Source: Pedobacter nototheniae (GTDB lineage Bacteria; Bacteroidota; Bacteroidia; Sphingobacteriales; Sphingobacteriaceae). From it: 58,409 nucleotides of DNA. Made by a program: the position numbers and the translations under genes. Location of the stretch: contig NZ_RQRS01000033.1 of assembly GCF_004335085.1 (NCBI RefSeq), positions 1 through 58,409 on the forward strand. The letters run 5' to 3'. Numbering within the stretch: position 1 is the stretch's first letter; each line of letters starts with the position of its first letter. Shown here piece after piece: positions 1 through 9,727 of the stretch. Below the pieces are notes generated by a model. The model had not been told where the DNA came from. It saw nothing but the letters and a program-made list of their open reading frames with translations, and did no database searches.

Positions 1-195
1 TCTTGTATTTATTAATCATAGAAATGGATGGATAAATCCTGTGACTGGATGGAAAATTATGCAAGCACAAATTGCTATATTTTTTGAGGACAGATTTAAT
101 CAATGACACAGTTTATTGAACAGACCCCACGGCGATTAACCGGCCGTCTTCACTTCATCATATGAAGGACCTGTCAAGAAAATTGAAGATAAATC

Positions 196-582
196 TCAGA
201 TCCGAAAGACCTGGTTGGAAATATAAATTGGGACTGATCCGGCAATCCTGTATCTGATCTCAAGAAAATACCTGTTGAGGTTGGAGGCTAAAAGCGAAAG
301 CCCCAAAAACAAAATGATCCCGATAAGAACCGCTTGCAGAATTGGAAGCACGGTTTTCTTCCGTTCATCAAGGATACACTTAAATTGTCTTGTAATTTTT
401 GAATCCTTTCCAAGCGGAGAAAAGCTGCCATTGTGCTGGCCAGCTGATTTTATTCCTCTGGCTGATTCCAAAAGGGATAGGTTGGATAAAAAAAAGATGT
501 TGCCCAAAGAGATAATAAGGTATAGCAAAACAACTCCGATTATAGAGCAATTTGGAACCTGCCTAATTTTCAAACACTTCAA
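196..582 (-). CDS. doubtful small membrane protein, unknown function
   Basis: I do not recognise this 128-aa frame. It shows two hydrophobic stretches (about residues 14-33 and 79-103) separated by a charged, basic linker, which fits a two-helix inner-membrane protein. The only usable start is TTG at 582; an in-frame stop lies 10 bases upstream and there is no internal Met, so the gene may be 5'-truncated or spurious. A plus-strand frame (275-595) opposes it but looks like a shadow, without hydrophobic or domain-like patterning. No neighbour is closer than 300 bp, so context does not help. Confidence 0.3.
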   Translation of the reverse strand: MKCLKIRQVPNCSIIGVVLLYLIISLGNIFFLSNLSLLESARGIKSAGQHNGSFSPLGKDSKITRQFKCILDERKKTVLPILQAVLIGIILFLGLSLLASNLNRYFLEIRYRIAGSVPIYISNQVFRI

Positions 583-887
583 ATTAACAACCTAAATGTA
601 AGCTGCTAAAATCCGTATAAATCTAAAAAAGCAACAAAATAATAGGTAACAAAGCTGTGGCAAAATAAATTAGACAGAGATTGATAGTCGTTTACAAGGG
701 TTGCAATATTGCTTATCGATATGCAAAATTAAATCAAAAATTTGACGTAGAATTTCCAAAACCTAAATTTTAAGATGCTAATCAATTGTTAATATCCAGC
801 TCCCAAAAACGATCAGATATTTTTCAACGAAACTAGATTGCAATTTTGTAGAAATATTGAAGTCTGGTACTAGGAGCGGGATGTTTA
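583..887. other. AT-rich intergenic region, nothing recognised
   Basis: About 300 bases lie between the small membrane ORF and the 3' end of the DUF5686 gene. The stretch is AT-rich with several short A and T runs. I see no ORF with a credible start, no strong hairpin and no repeat. Confidence 0.5.
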
Positions 888-3506
888 TTAAAGTTCAGTA
901 CCAATGGTAAAGCGAAGACCTAGTGAGCTTACACCTCCGTGATCAAGATAACCAAACCGTTTAATGAGATCTAAGCGGAGTATTTTAAAGATATTTCCAA
1001 CACCAACACCTAACTCTGCATAAGGGGTTTTTCCCAAAGGGAATGTTAAGGGATTTCCAGCCAGTGTTCTGGGAAAACGTAGCAGTTCTGGATGTAAAGT
1101 TGGATTGTTCTCGTCTCGCAAACCGCCATAAATCACTTTGGCAGACACAAATTCCCTCAATTTTAATTTTTTAATTAAGGGAACTTTATTGAGCAGGAAC
1201 CCTCCAAATGCATGTGTTAAGTTTAGGCCGACATAATGGTCGGCAACAAACTCCAGAAAATTCATATTGTTGTAGGCATTTCTATCATAAAGATAAGTTT
1301 GGTTAGCTGGTAAAATAGACAATAAAGGAAAAGGCAGTTGACCTAAAGTCGTACCACCAAGAAGTGTAATATCCGAGTAGCCTAGTTGAGATAAATAAAA
1401 TCGCTTATAAAGGGTACTACCTAACGAGAGGTAACGGTATTCACCACCTGCAAATCCCTTTAAACCATAGGCACTTTGAAGCGTAAATATGGGGTATTTA
1501 CTCTTAATCGGGTGTCGTTGTTGGGTGCCTAAAAAAATTTGTTCGTGTGGTGCATACCTAAGCGCAAGATTGATTTCTGAAACCGTGAGTTTATTAAGCA
1601 TTGTTCCATTTCCAGTTTGAAACACTAGATTATCGGCAGGACTTTGCATCCAATATTTAGCCCCAACGTTAAAAGAAAAGTGGTTCTTAAAATCCCGTAC
1701 ATAATTTGCCTTAACAATGCGATTATAAAGCCACTGATCACTTTTACCTCGGGAAAAAGAACCTAACAAGCTTTGGAACTTATCAACCAAAAAATTTTGA
1801 CCGGGAATATCGGTATCATCCTGATAACTAACCTTAATGTAGTTGCTCGGATAACCCCATGGAGGAGTTGCATTAAAGGCATACGTTCCAGCCAGATAAT
1901 ATTTAGGCTTTTTATCTTTGAAACCATAAGCCGTAAAACCCTCTAGATAAATATTCGGATTAAAGGTTTTAGTTGTTCGCCCACCAATACTTGCCCTACT
2001 CCCCTCTAAATCATTAAAAGCGTAAAAACTGCCATTTGGGCCAAGCTGAACTGGGCCAAGGTCGGCATAACCGCCCGTAATAAATTTCGCCAGCCAGGCT
2101 GTCCGTTTGTAGGATGGCATTTTCTGTAAACTATCGATATTCTTATAAATCATAGCCTGCGCTTTCGTTAAAGTATCAGCTCGGAGATTTGTCCACAGAT
2201 TGTCTGTAGGTTTTTCTGTAATTAAATCAACCTGATGGCTATCTCCATTATAAAAACTAAAGGCCAGTGGCTCATTTATTTTGTAATCTGTAAAGAATAC
2301 CGTTCTGTTTCCAAAAATCTTGGTCCCTTTAGCTTTCATCAGGCCAAAATCAGATTGCATATCACTTTTGACCAGGTAAAATCGACCGTCAGGATATTGC
2401 GTAAAATCCTGTCTAACATCCATTCTTCTTACAAAATTGATATTGATGTGTTTGTTCAAACTTAGGATATCGGATTTTACGGCATAACGGCCATCCATAG
2501 TGATGTACAATTTTCCCTCGAAAAGCAAATCACCCAGATTTCTGGGCGTAAAACTGATTTCAATAAGACGTTCATTTCGATTACTTACGGTATCGGTAAT
2601 AAAAAATTTATAGAAATCGGGGGCATGGTCGGCAATTGGACTTAAAAACTGATTGGTAAGGATAAAAATATTATTGGCATAAATATCCGGGTTGCCGTAT
2701 AACCGATTCAGGTAAATATCAAGCGCAGCGGTATCAACAAGCGTATTATAATTTAATTCTTTATGGGCTTTTAAAATGTCAATATTTTTTGAGGGATGTC
2801 CTCTTGAATAAATATCTTCATACTTTTCGGCCATATAGACAGGTAAGGCAGTTTTTACGCTGTCGTTTATTACCATGGAAGAATCGAGCAGGAACTTATA
2901 TTTCGAAAATAATTTAGAGGAAAGAAATTTACCGGAAAGGTCGAACAGTGAAAAACCAATTCTTTCATACTGATGATATTGAACATAATCGGCGGCTTGC
3001 ATTCTGTTCATTTCTTTGTGGTTGATTACCTGTTGAATAAGGGAAACCGCAGGATTATCACGGTTTTTGTAATGCGTTTTTCCTGTAACGTGTACAGAAA
3101 CTTCGTCCAATTGCATATTGCTCCCCTTCAACTGTACATTCAATATTTGTGTTTTTCCGGCAACAATCAGTTTCAGCACCGTTTTAAATCCCACGCAAGA
3201 AAACTTTAACTGCAAAGCTTTAGAAGTAGTCATAATGTTATAGCGCCCATCTTCATCTGTTTTTGTGCTTGCCTGGCCTCCTGCAAAACTGATGGTAACA
3301 TTGGTTAAAGGTTGCATGTTTGAGGCATCAAGCACCTGTCCTTTTATAACTGTCGGCAGCCGAACGATTTTAGGATCTATATGGTTTTCAGCCAGTTTAT
3401 TGGAATCCAACTTTACTTGCGCACTATCCTTTTGCTGGCCGAAAAGCAACGAGGGAGCTGTTAAGAATGATAAAACTAAAAATACAATCTTTTTCATTTT
3501 GTTCAT
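888..3506 (-). CDS. DUF5686 / carboxypeptidase-regulatory-like outer-membrane protein
   Basis: The 872-aa protein starts with a signal peptide (hydrophobic to about residue 24, ending LLFGQ). A CarboxypepD_reg-like Ig fold follows at about residues 53-130 (VIKGQVLDASN, then a GRYNI turn). The long remainder is rich in alternating aromatic/polar beta-strands and ends in an outer-membrane-like strand, matching the DUF5686 family. Members are Bacteroidota surface or outer-membrane proteins of unknown role; some are linked to starch or colonisation phenotypes. It appears monocistronic, reading toward the window's left end. Domain-family confidence is high; the biochemical role is unknown. Confidence 0.85.
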   Translation of the reverse strand: MNKMKKIVFLVLSFLTAPSLLFGQQKDSAQVKLDSNKLAENHIDPKIVRLPTVIKGQVLDASNMQPLTNVTISFAGGQASTKTDEDGRYNIMTTSKALQLKFSCVGFKTVLKLIVAGKTQILNVQLKGSNMQLDEVSVHVTGKTHYKNRDNPAVSLIQQVINHKEMNRMQAADYVQYHQYERIGFSLFDLSGKFLSSKLFSKYKFLLDSSMVINDSVKTALPVYMAEKYEDIYSRGHPSKNIDILKAHKELNYNTLVDTAALDIYLNRLYGNPDIYANNIFILTNQFLSPIADHAPDFYKFFITDTVSNRNERLIEISFTPRNLGDLLFEGKLYITMDGRYAVKSDILSLNKHININFVRRMDVRQDFTQYPDGRFYLVKSDMQSDFGLMKAKGTKIFGNRTVFFTDYKINEPLAFSFYNGDSHQVDLITEKPTDNLWTNLRADTLTKAQAMIYKNIDSLQKMPSYKRTAWLAKFITGGYADLGPVQLGPNGSFYAFNDLEGSRASIGGRTTKTFNPNIYLEGFTAYGFKDKKPKYYLAGTYAFNATPPWGYPSNYIKVSYQDDTDIPGQNFLVDKFQSLLGSFSRGKSDQWLYNRIVKANYVRDFKNHFSFNVGAKYWMQSPADNLVFQTGNGTMLNKLTVSEINLALRYAPHEQIFLGTQQRHPIKSKYPIFTLQSAYGLKGFAGGEYRYLSLGSTLYKRFYLSQLGYSDITLLGGTTLGQLPFPLLSILPANQTYLYDRNAYNNMNFLEFVADHYVGLNLTHAFGGFLLNKVPLIKKLKLREFVSAKVIYGGLRDENNPTLHPELLRFPRTLAGNPLTFPLGKTPYAELGVGVGNIFKILRLDLIKRFGYLDHGGVSSLGLRFTIGTEL

Positions 3507-3548
3507 GATAGTGGGTTAAGATTTCTGTTCCAATGGAAAAAAGAGGAA

Positions 3549-4031
3549 TTATTTATTGTTTACAACTCGCTTGAAAGAGATTGACTTGCTTAAGAACTCG
3601 AAATGCCAAAAGCCTTTCACCTTCAGCAAACCGTTTTCTTCAAGGCTTACTACAGAGCTCCAGTCTCTGCCACTGAGTGGATCGTAAATGATACCATCCT
3701 CCCATCGGTCTGAATCTCCGTTGTAATTCAAGCCCTTTAAAATTTCCATGCCCAAAAGTTTTCTGTGCCTCAAGGCTGGATCTGGATTATGGATATCCCT
3801 TCTAGTTTCCATTGGTCTGGACGGGTCGTCTTTATCACTGAACCAAGTGACAGTAGCCTTGAATCTGCCATTTTCTTTGGCAATATTAACCATCACATTT
3901 TTCTGTACCGAAATCCAATCACCAAGAATGAGATCTGATTTCTTATGATGGCTTGCGATTTTCGGTGGGCATACTTGTAATCCAAAAACAGTTAAGTAGC
4001 CAACCAAAACGATTTTACCTAATGTCAGCAT
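3549..4031 (-). CDS. DUF2147-family exported protein
   Basis: This 160-aa protein has an N-terminal hydrophobic leader (residues 5-20) followed by the DUF2147 pattern: ILGDWISVQKNVMVNI, an internal K..LLGMEILKGL, then WEDGIIYDPLSGRDWSS and a C-terminal KGFWHFEFLS strand. DUF2147 is a small lipocalin-like periplasmic fold of unknown ligand. The ATG lies 17 bases inside the 3' end of the upstream hydroxylase gene, so the two are probably co-transcribed and translationally coupled. The usual family length is about 140-170 aa, so it is complete. Confidence 0.8.
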   Translation of the reverse strand: MLTLGKIVLVGYLTVFGLQVCPPKIASHHKKSDLILGDWISVQKNVMVNIAKENGRFKATVTWFSDKDDPSRPMETRRDIHNPDPALRHRKLLGMEILKGLNYNGDSDRWEDGIIYDPLSGRDWSSVVSLEENGLLKVKGFWHFEFLSKSISFKRVVNNK

Positions 4032-4872
4032 AAACTTTTTGGGTTAAAGGTTCATCAATACCGGTTGTTTGCTGTTCTTTATCTTTTTTGAGAAAAGGAT
4101 AGGAAAATAGCTTGGAAAAAGTTTTCATTTCTGATGATGGTGCAGTATCTACTCCGAAATTTATTTTCGACTCTTCCAGTTCCATGTATGTTCCAAACAA
4201 CCTATCCCAAATGCAAAGAATATCGCCATAGTTGGAATCGGTGTACGGAAGTGTGTCATGGTGGTGCACCTTATGCAGACCAGGGGTGATAAATATCCAG
4301 CGAAGAATACGCTCCAATTTCGGCGGATAAGAAATAGAAGTATGCGCCATTAGGTTGGAAAAACTTTGAATAAACTGCCTTATTAGCAAAATAGCAATGG
4401 GTACTCCCGACAGGTATACCGTTAACACCATAAAACTTACCCGTACAAAGGTTTCGCCTGGGTGCTCGCGAACAGTTGTAGAAACATCAAGCTCGGTATC
4501 GCTGTGGTGGATAAGATGAAAATTCCACAAAAAAGCTGTTTTATGCATTGTAAGGTGATACACATATTCGAAAAAATCCATTAGTATAAATCCTACAACG
4601 AACCTGATTAGAAAGCTATCGCCAATTGGAATTTTATTTAGCAAGCCCCAGCCATGTTCTGCGGTTAATTCGCTAACCTTGATAACGGCCAGGGTTAAGG
4701 GCAATTGAATAAGTGTTGCTGTTGCCAAAAAATGAAGATTTAGAACAGTATGGCACCATTTGGTTTTTATGGATTCTTTTCTAAACAGTATTTCTGAATT
4801 CCAAAGTACAATAATGGTTGTCGCGAAAAAAAAGAGTTGAAGCGTTGTTGAATGGTCTGGCTTGGCAGTCAT
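4015..4872 (-). CDS. fatty-acid hydroxylase / sterol-desaturase superfamily membrane enzyme
   Basis: The 285-aa polytopic protein carries the three histidine clusters of the family that bind a di-iron centre: HLTMH, HLIHHSD and HKVHHHD. Hydrophobic segments lie at about residues 10-28, 45-65 and 85-105, and again before the last cluster. Bacterial members hydroxylate or desaturate membrane lipids, carotenoids or ornithine lipids; the substrate here cannot be read from sequence. It overlaps the DUF2147 gene by 17 bases and lies 32 bases after the small ORF upstream, suggesting one transcript. Confidence 0.85.
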   Translation of the reverse strand: MTAKPDHSTTLQLFFFATTIIVLWNSEILFRKESIKTKWCHTVLNLHFLATATLIQLPLTLAVIKVSELTAEHGWGLLNKIPIGDSFLIRFVVGFILMDFFEYVYHLTMHKTAFLWNFHLIHHSDTELDVSTTVREHPGETFVRVSFMVLTVYLSGVPIAILLIRQFIQSFSNLMAHTSISYPPKLERILRWIFITPGLHKVHHHDTLPYTDSNYGDILCIWDRLFGTYMELEESKINFGVDTAPSSEMKTFSKLFSYPFLKKDKEQQTTGIDEPLTQKVYADIR

Positions 4873-4904
4873 ATCTCTTAACTATTAATAAATCTGTTAA
4901 CTTT

Positions 4905-5084
4905 TTATTTGCTTTCGGATATAGAATTATCTCCATCTGGAGCTGATGGTTCGATAAATTCATCAAGTTTTAATGGCTTGGCCTGCATGCCAACCGAAGA
5001 ACGCTGAAAGGGAGCCACGAGCAATAGCCATGGCACTATATCATTCATTTTTCCGAGTAGAGATTCTTTCCCTGTATTTTCCAT
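4905..5084 (-). CDS. small hypothetical protein
   Basis: A 59-aa frame starts at ATG 5084 (a TTG at 5105 is a poorer choice). It has a short hydrophobic patch (VPWLLLVAPF) and an acidic, Ser-rich tail. I do not recognise it. It is kept because it lies 32 bases upstream of the hydroxylase gene on the same strand, has no competing frame, and is compositionally like its neighbours. It may be a small co-transcribed protein or chance. Confidence 0.4.
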   Translation of the reverse strand: MENTGKESLLGKMNDIVPWLLLVAPFQRSSVGMQAKPLKLDEFIEPSAPDGDNSISESK

Positions 5085-5317
5085 GGTCTTTGTTTTTATT
5101 ATCAAGACAGGAGCATTTGCAAATAGTCCTATAAGAAAAATGAAAAACTGCTTAAATTTCTATCGAAATTTTATTTGTGCGTCTGAACTTGTAGAAGACT
5201 TTTGCCTGAAAGTATTTCTACAGGCTTGACACAGACACTCCAATATTAATTAATCATTTTATAAGAGGATTCTAAAAGTTGCCGGAACGGCATACCGAAA
5301 AGAAATTGATGACCGAC

Positions 5318-6139
5318 TTATTTGATCAGCTCTGCAACGGTGGTCGATTCTGCAGATACATCTGTACAATAAAAATATCCAAGCGCTCCCCCAGAAACAT
5401 TACCTTTTACAACTCCCGGATTGGCCGAGAAAAGGCTTTTCCAATCCGTTTCCTGAAAAAGGTTATATAGATATTGCCCATAGGATTTGGAAAGCGAAAA
5501 CTGATAGATATCGATTTTATCTGTAGAAAGGAGGGTAAAATCTGTTCGCTGCTCCAACACTGGCGAAAGCCCGTAAGGCGGTGCGTAATTGTGAATATAA
5601 CAAAAGGGTTGTGTTTCGCTAAATAAGGATGGATTCCAGTCTTTTCCACCAGGGAATTTGTAAAATAATTGCATGCCTGATATTCCATCAAAAACATGTT
5701 TTGGTATAGATAGAATTAATTTTCCCTCATCGTTTATCGATTTCAAGTTAAGTGCTGCATTGCTAAAAGCATTAACTTTTTGTAAGGTATCTAGGGCGTC
5801 ATAAGTAGAACCATTGTAAAGCACCTGGAGGTGGTATGTTGTGCCGTAAAGTTTATTATCTGGAAGAATTCCACTATAAACTCCTGGTACATTTGATATT
5901 TTGAGCATTGTACCGTTGATGTAAACCTTCGCATCGTTAATTGGGCTAATGGGATTTTGCAAATTGTAAGATGGTTTTGTTAAGTAAATATATTGAGCTG
6001 CAGACAACGTATTTACACCACCTTCAACAACCAATGGCGCAATATTGGTCGGCGCGGGAAGAACTACCTTATCAACCAGTTCTTTTTTACATGAAAGGCA
6101 AACTACAAGAAGAAAAAAAATAGTGGTCAGTCTTTTCAT
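5318..6139 (-). CDS. DUF4249 lipoprotein, partner of the upstream TonB receptor
   Basis: The 273-aa protein has a lipoprotein signal with Cys17 (VVCLSC), then the DUF4249 opening (LVVEGGVNTL, followed by P..DAKVYINGTML). DUF4249 lipoproteins are encoded next to TonB-dependent receptors in Bacteroidota and probably act at the cell surface in substrate capture. The gene begins 2 bases after the receptor stop, so the two are co-translated. At 273 aa it is at the short end of the family, but the C-terminal half, including a Cys-containing segment near the end, appears intact. Confidence 0.8.
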   Translation of the reverse strand: MKRLTTIFFLLVVCLSCKKELVDKVVLPAPTNIAPLVVEGGVNTLSAAQYIYLTKPSYNLQNPISPINDAKVYINGTMLKISNVPGVYSGILPDNKLYGTTYHLQVLYNGSTYDALDTLQKVNAFSNAALNLKSINDEGKLILSIPKHVFDGISGMQLFYKFPGGKDWNPSLFSETQPFCYIHNYAPPYGLSPVLEQRTDFTLLSTDKIDIYQFSLSKSYGQYLYNLFQETDWKSLFSANPGVVKGNVSGGALGYFYCTDVSAESTTVAELIK

Positions 6140-6141
6140 GT

Positions 6142-8676
6142 TTAAAATCTGAAATTATAAGATAATGATGGCATAATGCCTGAAAACGATTCTTCAAAGC
6201 CGAGGTTTTTATCGGGTTCGATGGTTGCCAAACGGTAAAACATTGGATTTCTTCGGTTATAAACATTATAAATCCCAAAGTTCCAGGTCGCTTCATACGC
6301 TCTTTTTTGATTGTCCTTTTTCGGTATTTTAGGATTAAGCTGAAAAACAATATCCAGTCTGTTAAAATCTGGAAATCTGGCATTGTTTCTTCCCTGGTAA
6401 ATAGGGACTTTTGAACTATTGTAAGTATAATAGCCAACCGGTAATGTTATGGTTCGCCCTGTTCGGTAAGAAAATAATGATGAAAGCACCAGCCTATTAC
6501 TAAGGGGATAGCTGAGCGACAGCTTTAAATCATTGGGAATATCATAGTTCGCGGCATAGCGTTGCCCATCGTTTATACCATCAATCTTTTTAAAAACACG
6601 CGAATAACTGTAATTTAAATTGGCCGTAAAACCTGCGATTTTCTGATGTGTAGACAGTTCGATACCATAACTATTTGCAATTCCGAAGCGGATAAATTGT
6701 TTGTAATCGGGATTAAGAATAATCTTTGCATGATCTAAAAGATCCAACTGATTGAACGACCTGCGAAAATATCCAGAGAAATTATAAACACGCTTTGGAT
6801 TCTTAAGATAACTAAAGGTAGCCGAAAAAAAATCGGCGCGTTGTGGCGGAACCAGGGGGCCCGAAGAAATATAGGTATCCATTGCCGAATAGGCCTGTTC
6901 ATTGTTTTGCAACACCTGAAGATGTTGGATGGTACGGTTGTAGGAAAATTTAAGTAGACGGTCTTTCTTTAACTCGAAAATAAGTTGAGCTCGGGGCTCA
7001 AGGCTGTAATGAGACCAAGAGGGGCCATAAATATTCTGCTCTATCTGGCTGGATTCATTATATATCCCTGCACGAATTCCGTACCTTAAATGTAAATAAC
7101 TCAAAATTTCAATATCATTGTCAAAGTAAAGTGCATATTCTAGCGATGACACTCTGTTTAAGCTTGTGCTTTTGTCATCCACCAAGGTTTCGCCGGGTTT
7201 TAAATGATGTCTGGTACCAGAAACACCAAACTGAATATGGTTTTTTGAACTGTGGTAATAAGAAAAATCTGCCTTGAGGGTAACATCTCTAATCCCCGTG
7301 AGCCATTCGTTATTATCGGTGGATTTGTTATTTAGACTTAACGAACTTCGGTAATTACTATAAATGGCCGAAAAGTTCATAAACAATTTTGGCGTGTACA
7401 CATGATTTAGCCTAAAAGTTACCGTAGTATTGGTCCAATCGTTGGCGAAATTATCCTCTGAAAAAAGATGGTCGAAACCATGATAAAATGAGAGGTAAAT
7501 ACGGTCTTTAGTGCTTAATATAAAATTGGTCTTAAGGTTTATGTCGTAATAATTTGCATTTACATTAAAGTAACGAAAATCGTAGTTGAGCAAATCGACC
7601 AGACTTCTGCGGGCCGCAAAAAGAAATGAACTTTTGTTTTTTACAATCGGTCCCTCTGTCGCTAATCCTGCAGATAGCAGACTAAGCCCCCCTTTAATGT
7701 GGTAATCTGTTAAACTGCCCTCTGCCAATTTGGTATCTACTACTGAAGAAATTCTGCCACCATAACGAGACGGCATATAATCTGGATAAAGCTCCACATT
7801 TTTTAAGGCATCGATATTGAGGGTAGAAACCAGACCAAATAAATGAGAGGCATTATATATCGGTGCTTCATCAATCAATATCAAATTCTGGTCATAGCCT
7901 CCCCCCCTAACCGAAATTGCCGAACTGCCTTCAGATGCATTTTTAACCCCCTGTTCCATTTGTAGGGCTTTCATTGCATCAATTTCTCCAGCGAAATAAG
8001 GGATTTTCATAATATTCCGTATGGATGGTTTGATAATGGACTTCACCATCTCCAAAGAATCTTCGGAAGGGTTTTTGCCACTGATGCTTACCTGAGCCAA
8101 CTCATAAACGTTCTTTTTTAGTCCAATGCTTAAATATCTGTCTTTTGTGTGCTTAATCAACTGGTTATCTTGCTTGTATCCAATAAAATTAACTATGAGC
8201 GGATAGTTCCCCTGCGGTAATGAGATTGAAAAATATCCATACTGGTTCGAAAATTGTTTTTCGTTACCAATTTCTAATAAGGCACCGATTAAGTTCTCTC
8301 CAGTTTCTTCATCAAAAACAATCCCGTTTAGGGTAAAAGGCACAGTAGCCTGTTTGTTAATTACAACTGAACCTGCGAGCATTTCGAACTCCAAACCACT
8401 ATCTTTTAGTAAAAATGAAAGAATATTCCGAACGCGCTCGCTGTTAAAAATTTTGTCCTGAATTGCTTTTTGGGGAATAATCTCAGGCTCAAAGGCAATT
8501 GAGACCCCACTTTGTTTTTGGAATTTTTCTAGTGCTGTTCTAAGATCTGTATTTTTGAAGGAGATAGAAACTTTTCTCTCTAAGGCAGCATTTTGGGCAA
8601 AACAATATGGACCTGAGCACAAAAAAATACCCAACCAGGCTAAAAAACCAAGTATGAAATGTTGTCTCCTACTCAA
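6142..8676 (-). CDS. TonB-dependent receptor with STN and carboxypeptidase-like domains (FecA-like transducer)
   Basis: The 844-aa receptor has, in order, a signal peptide (ends about CFAQ28), an STN domain (about 33-105) used to signal to FecR, a CarboxypepD_reg-like domain (about 112-200), a plug (AISVRGGGYDQNLILIDEAP and SRYGGRISSVVD) and a C-terminal 22-strand barrel ending in SYNFRF. The STN domain and the sigma/FecR genes directly upstream mark it as a cell-surface-signalling transducer whose substrate induces its own operon. The substrate is not evident; the DUF4249 partner fits the common receptor/lipoprotein pair. Spacing to fecR is 28 bases. Confidence 0.9.
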   Translation of the reverse strand: MSRRQHFILGFLAWLGIFLCSGPYCFAQNAALERKVSISFKNTDLRTALEKFQKQSGVSIAFEPEIIPQKAIQDKIFNSERVRNILSFLLKDSGLEFEMLAGSVVINKQATVPFTLNGIVFDEETGENLIGALLEIGNEKQFSNQYGYFSISLPQGNYPLIVNFIGYKQDNQLIKHTKDRYLSIGLKKNVYELAQVSISGKNPSEDSLEMVKSIIKPSIRNIMKIPYFAGEIDAMKALQMEQGVKNASEGSSAISVRGGGYDQNLILIDEAPIYNASHLFGLVSTLNIDALKNVELYPDYMPSRYGGRISSVVDTKLAEGSLTDYHIKGGLSLLSAGLATEGPIVKNKSSFLFAARRSLVDLLNYDFRYFNVNANYYDINLKTNFILSTKDRIYLSFYHGFDHLFSEDNFANDWTNTTVTFRLNHVYTPKLFMNFSAIYSNYRSSLSLNNKSTDNNEWLTGIRDVTLKADFSYYHSSKNHIQFGVSGTRHHLKPGETLVDDKSTSLNRVSSLEYALYFDNDIEILSYLHLRYGIRAGIYNESSQIEQNIYGPSWSHYSLEPRAQLIFELKKDRLLKFSYNRTIQHLQVLQNNEQAYSAMDTYISSGPLVPPQRADFFSATFSYLKNPKRVYNFSGYFRRSFNQLDLLDHAKIILNPDYKQFIRFGIANSYGIELSTHQKIAGFTANLNYSYSRVFKKIDGINDGQRYAANYDIPNDLKLSLSYPLSNRLVLSSLFSYRTGRTITLPVGYYTYNSSKVPIYQGRNNARFPDFNRLDIVFQLNPKIPKKDNQKRAYEATWNFGIYNVYNRRNPMFYRLATIEPDKNLGFEESFSGIMPSLSYNFRF

Positions 8677-8704
8677 AGGTTATCAATTATACCAGTGTTG
8701 CCCA

Positions 8705-9709
8705 TTACTTTTTCTTTAGATAAATTGTCTGTCCTTTAGTTGTCTGCTCTAGTTGAAGCGCCTTGCACACCACAGTGATAATATCATTTAAAGATTTCTT
8801 TTTAAATTCCGCTGTAAAGCGACGGTTCTTAAGCAAGCTATCTTCAATAACAACTTTTTGATGATAGGCCAACGCCAGTGACTTTGCAACCTCGGCCAGG
8901 GTTGCATTGTTAAAAATGAGATGATGGTCTGCGTACGCCTTATAATTTGGATCCTGGATAATACCTTTTGCAATTTTATCCTGGCTGAAATTATAGTTTG
9001 CCAGTTCACCAGCTTTTAAATTTACCATTACAAAATTCGCATCGTTCTTGTTAATGCTTACCTCACCCTCATTAACCGATACGGTTAAATAACCAGCGGT
9101 AGAACCAATGTTAAAACTGGTACCAATATCTTTCACAACAATATTGTGATGCTCTATGCTAAAAGGGTATTTTCCATTGTGAACAACCTCTAAAAAGCAT
9201 TCACCCTTAACCAGTTCTAATTTTCTTGAATGATTAAAATCTGCACTATAATAGGTAATCTTACTATCGGCATTTAGTGTGATTTTCGAACCGTCAGGAA
9301 GTGTGAAATGAATGGCCTCATTATTATTTGATGTTAAAGTAACCATGCGGGGAGCAGAAAAATAAATCGTGATCATCAATCCGACAACCAAAATAGCCGC
9401 TGCAGCTGCCCATCTTGAAACTTTAAGCGAAAGAATTTTAGTTTTTTTAACGGGTGGAAAATCAGACAATCCCATTTTGGAATGTAAAACCGATAACGAA
9501 CTTTCTGTATCTAGCTTGCGGTATGTATCCAGTAGGTCGAGATTTGTAAAATCGCTTAAAACCAGCTGGTAAAACTCTTCATTTTCAGTTGTTAACTTTC
9601 GCCAGTCTGAAAGCTTTTGAGCATCGTTCACTGAGATATTGCCATCCTGCTCATCCAATATAAGTTGCAGATAAATTGATTCGTTAGTATTTGGGTCGAA
9701 ATTCTCCAT
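8705..9709 (-). CDS. FecR-type anti-sigma factor
   Basis: The 334-aa protein has a cytoplasmic N-terminal region (about 1-95) that would bind the sigma factor, one transmembrane helix (about 99-117, WAAAAAILVVGLMITIYF) and a periplasmic FecR domain (LPDGSKITLNADSKI, then VKDIGTSFNI) ending in a secretin/STN-contacting DUF4974-type domain (FTAEFKKKSLNDII). It should hold the ECF factor until the receptor's STN domain signals. The gene lies 18 bases downstream of the sigma gene and 28 upstream of the receptor. Confidence 0.92.
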   Translation of the reverse strand: MENFDPNTNESIYLQLILDEQDGNISVNDAQKLSDWRKLTTENEEFYQLVLSDFTNLDLLDTYRKLDTESSLSVLHSKMGLSDFPPVKKTKILSLKVSRWAAAAAILVVGLMITIYFSAPRMVTLTSNNNEAIHFTLPDGSKITLNADSKITYYSADFNHSRKLELVKGECFLEVVHNGKYPFSIEHHNIVVKDIGTSFNIGSTAGYLTVSVNEGEVSINKNDANFVMVNLKAGELANYNFSQDKIAKGIIQDPNYKAYADHHLIFNNATLAEVAKSLALAYHQKVVIEDSLLKNRRFTAEFKKKSLNDIITVVCKALQLEQTTKGQTIYLKKK

Positions 9710-9727
9710 ATTATAAGCTAGACAACA

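Noticed and set aside
275..595. Plus-strand frame over the small membrane ORF
   Set aside because: No signal, domain or family pattern; the opposite frame has two clear membrane segments.
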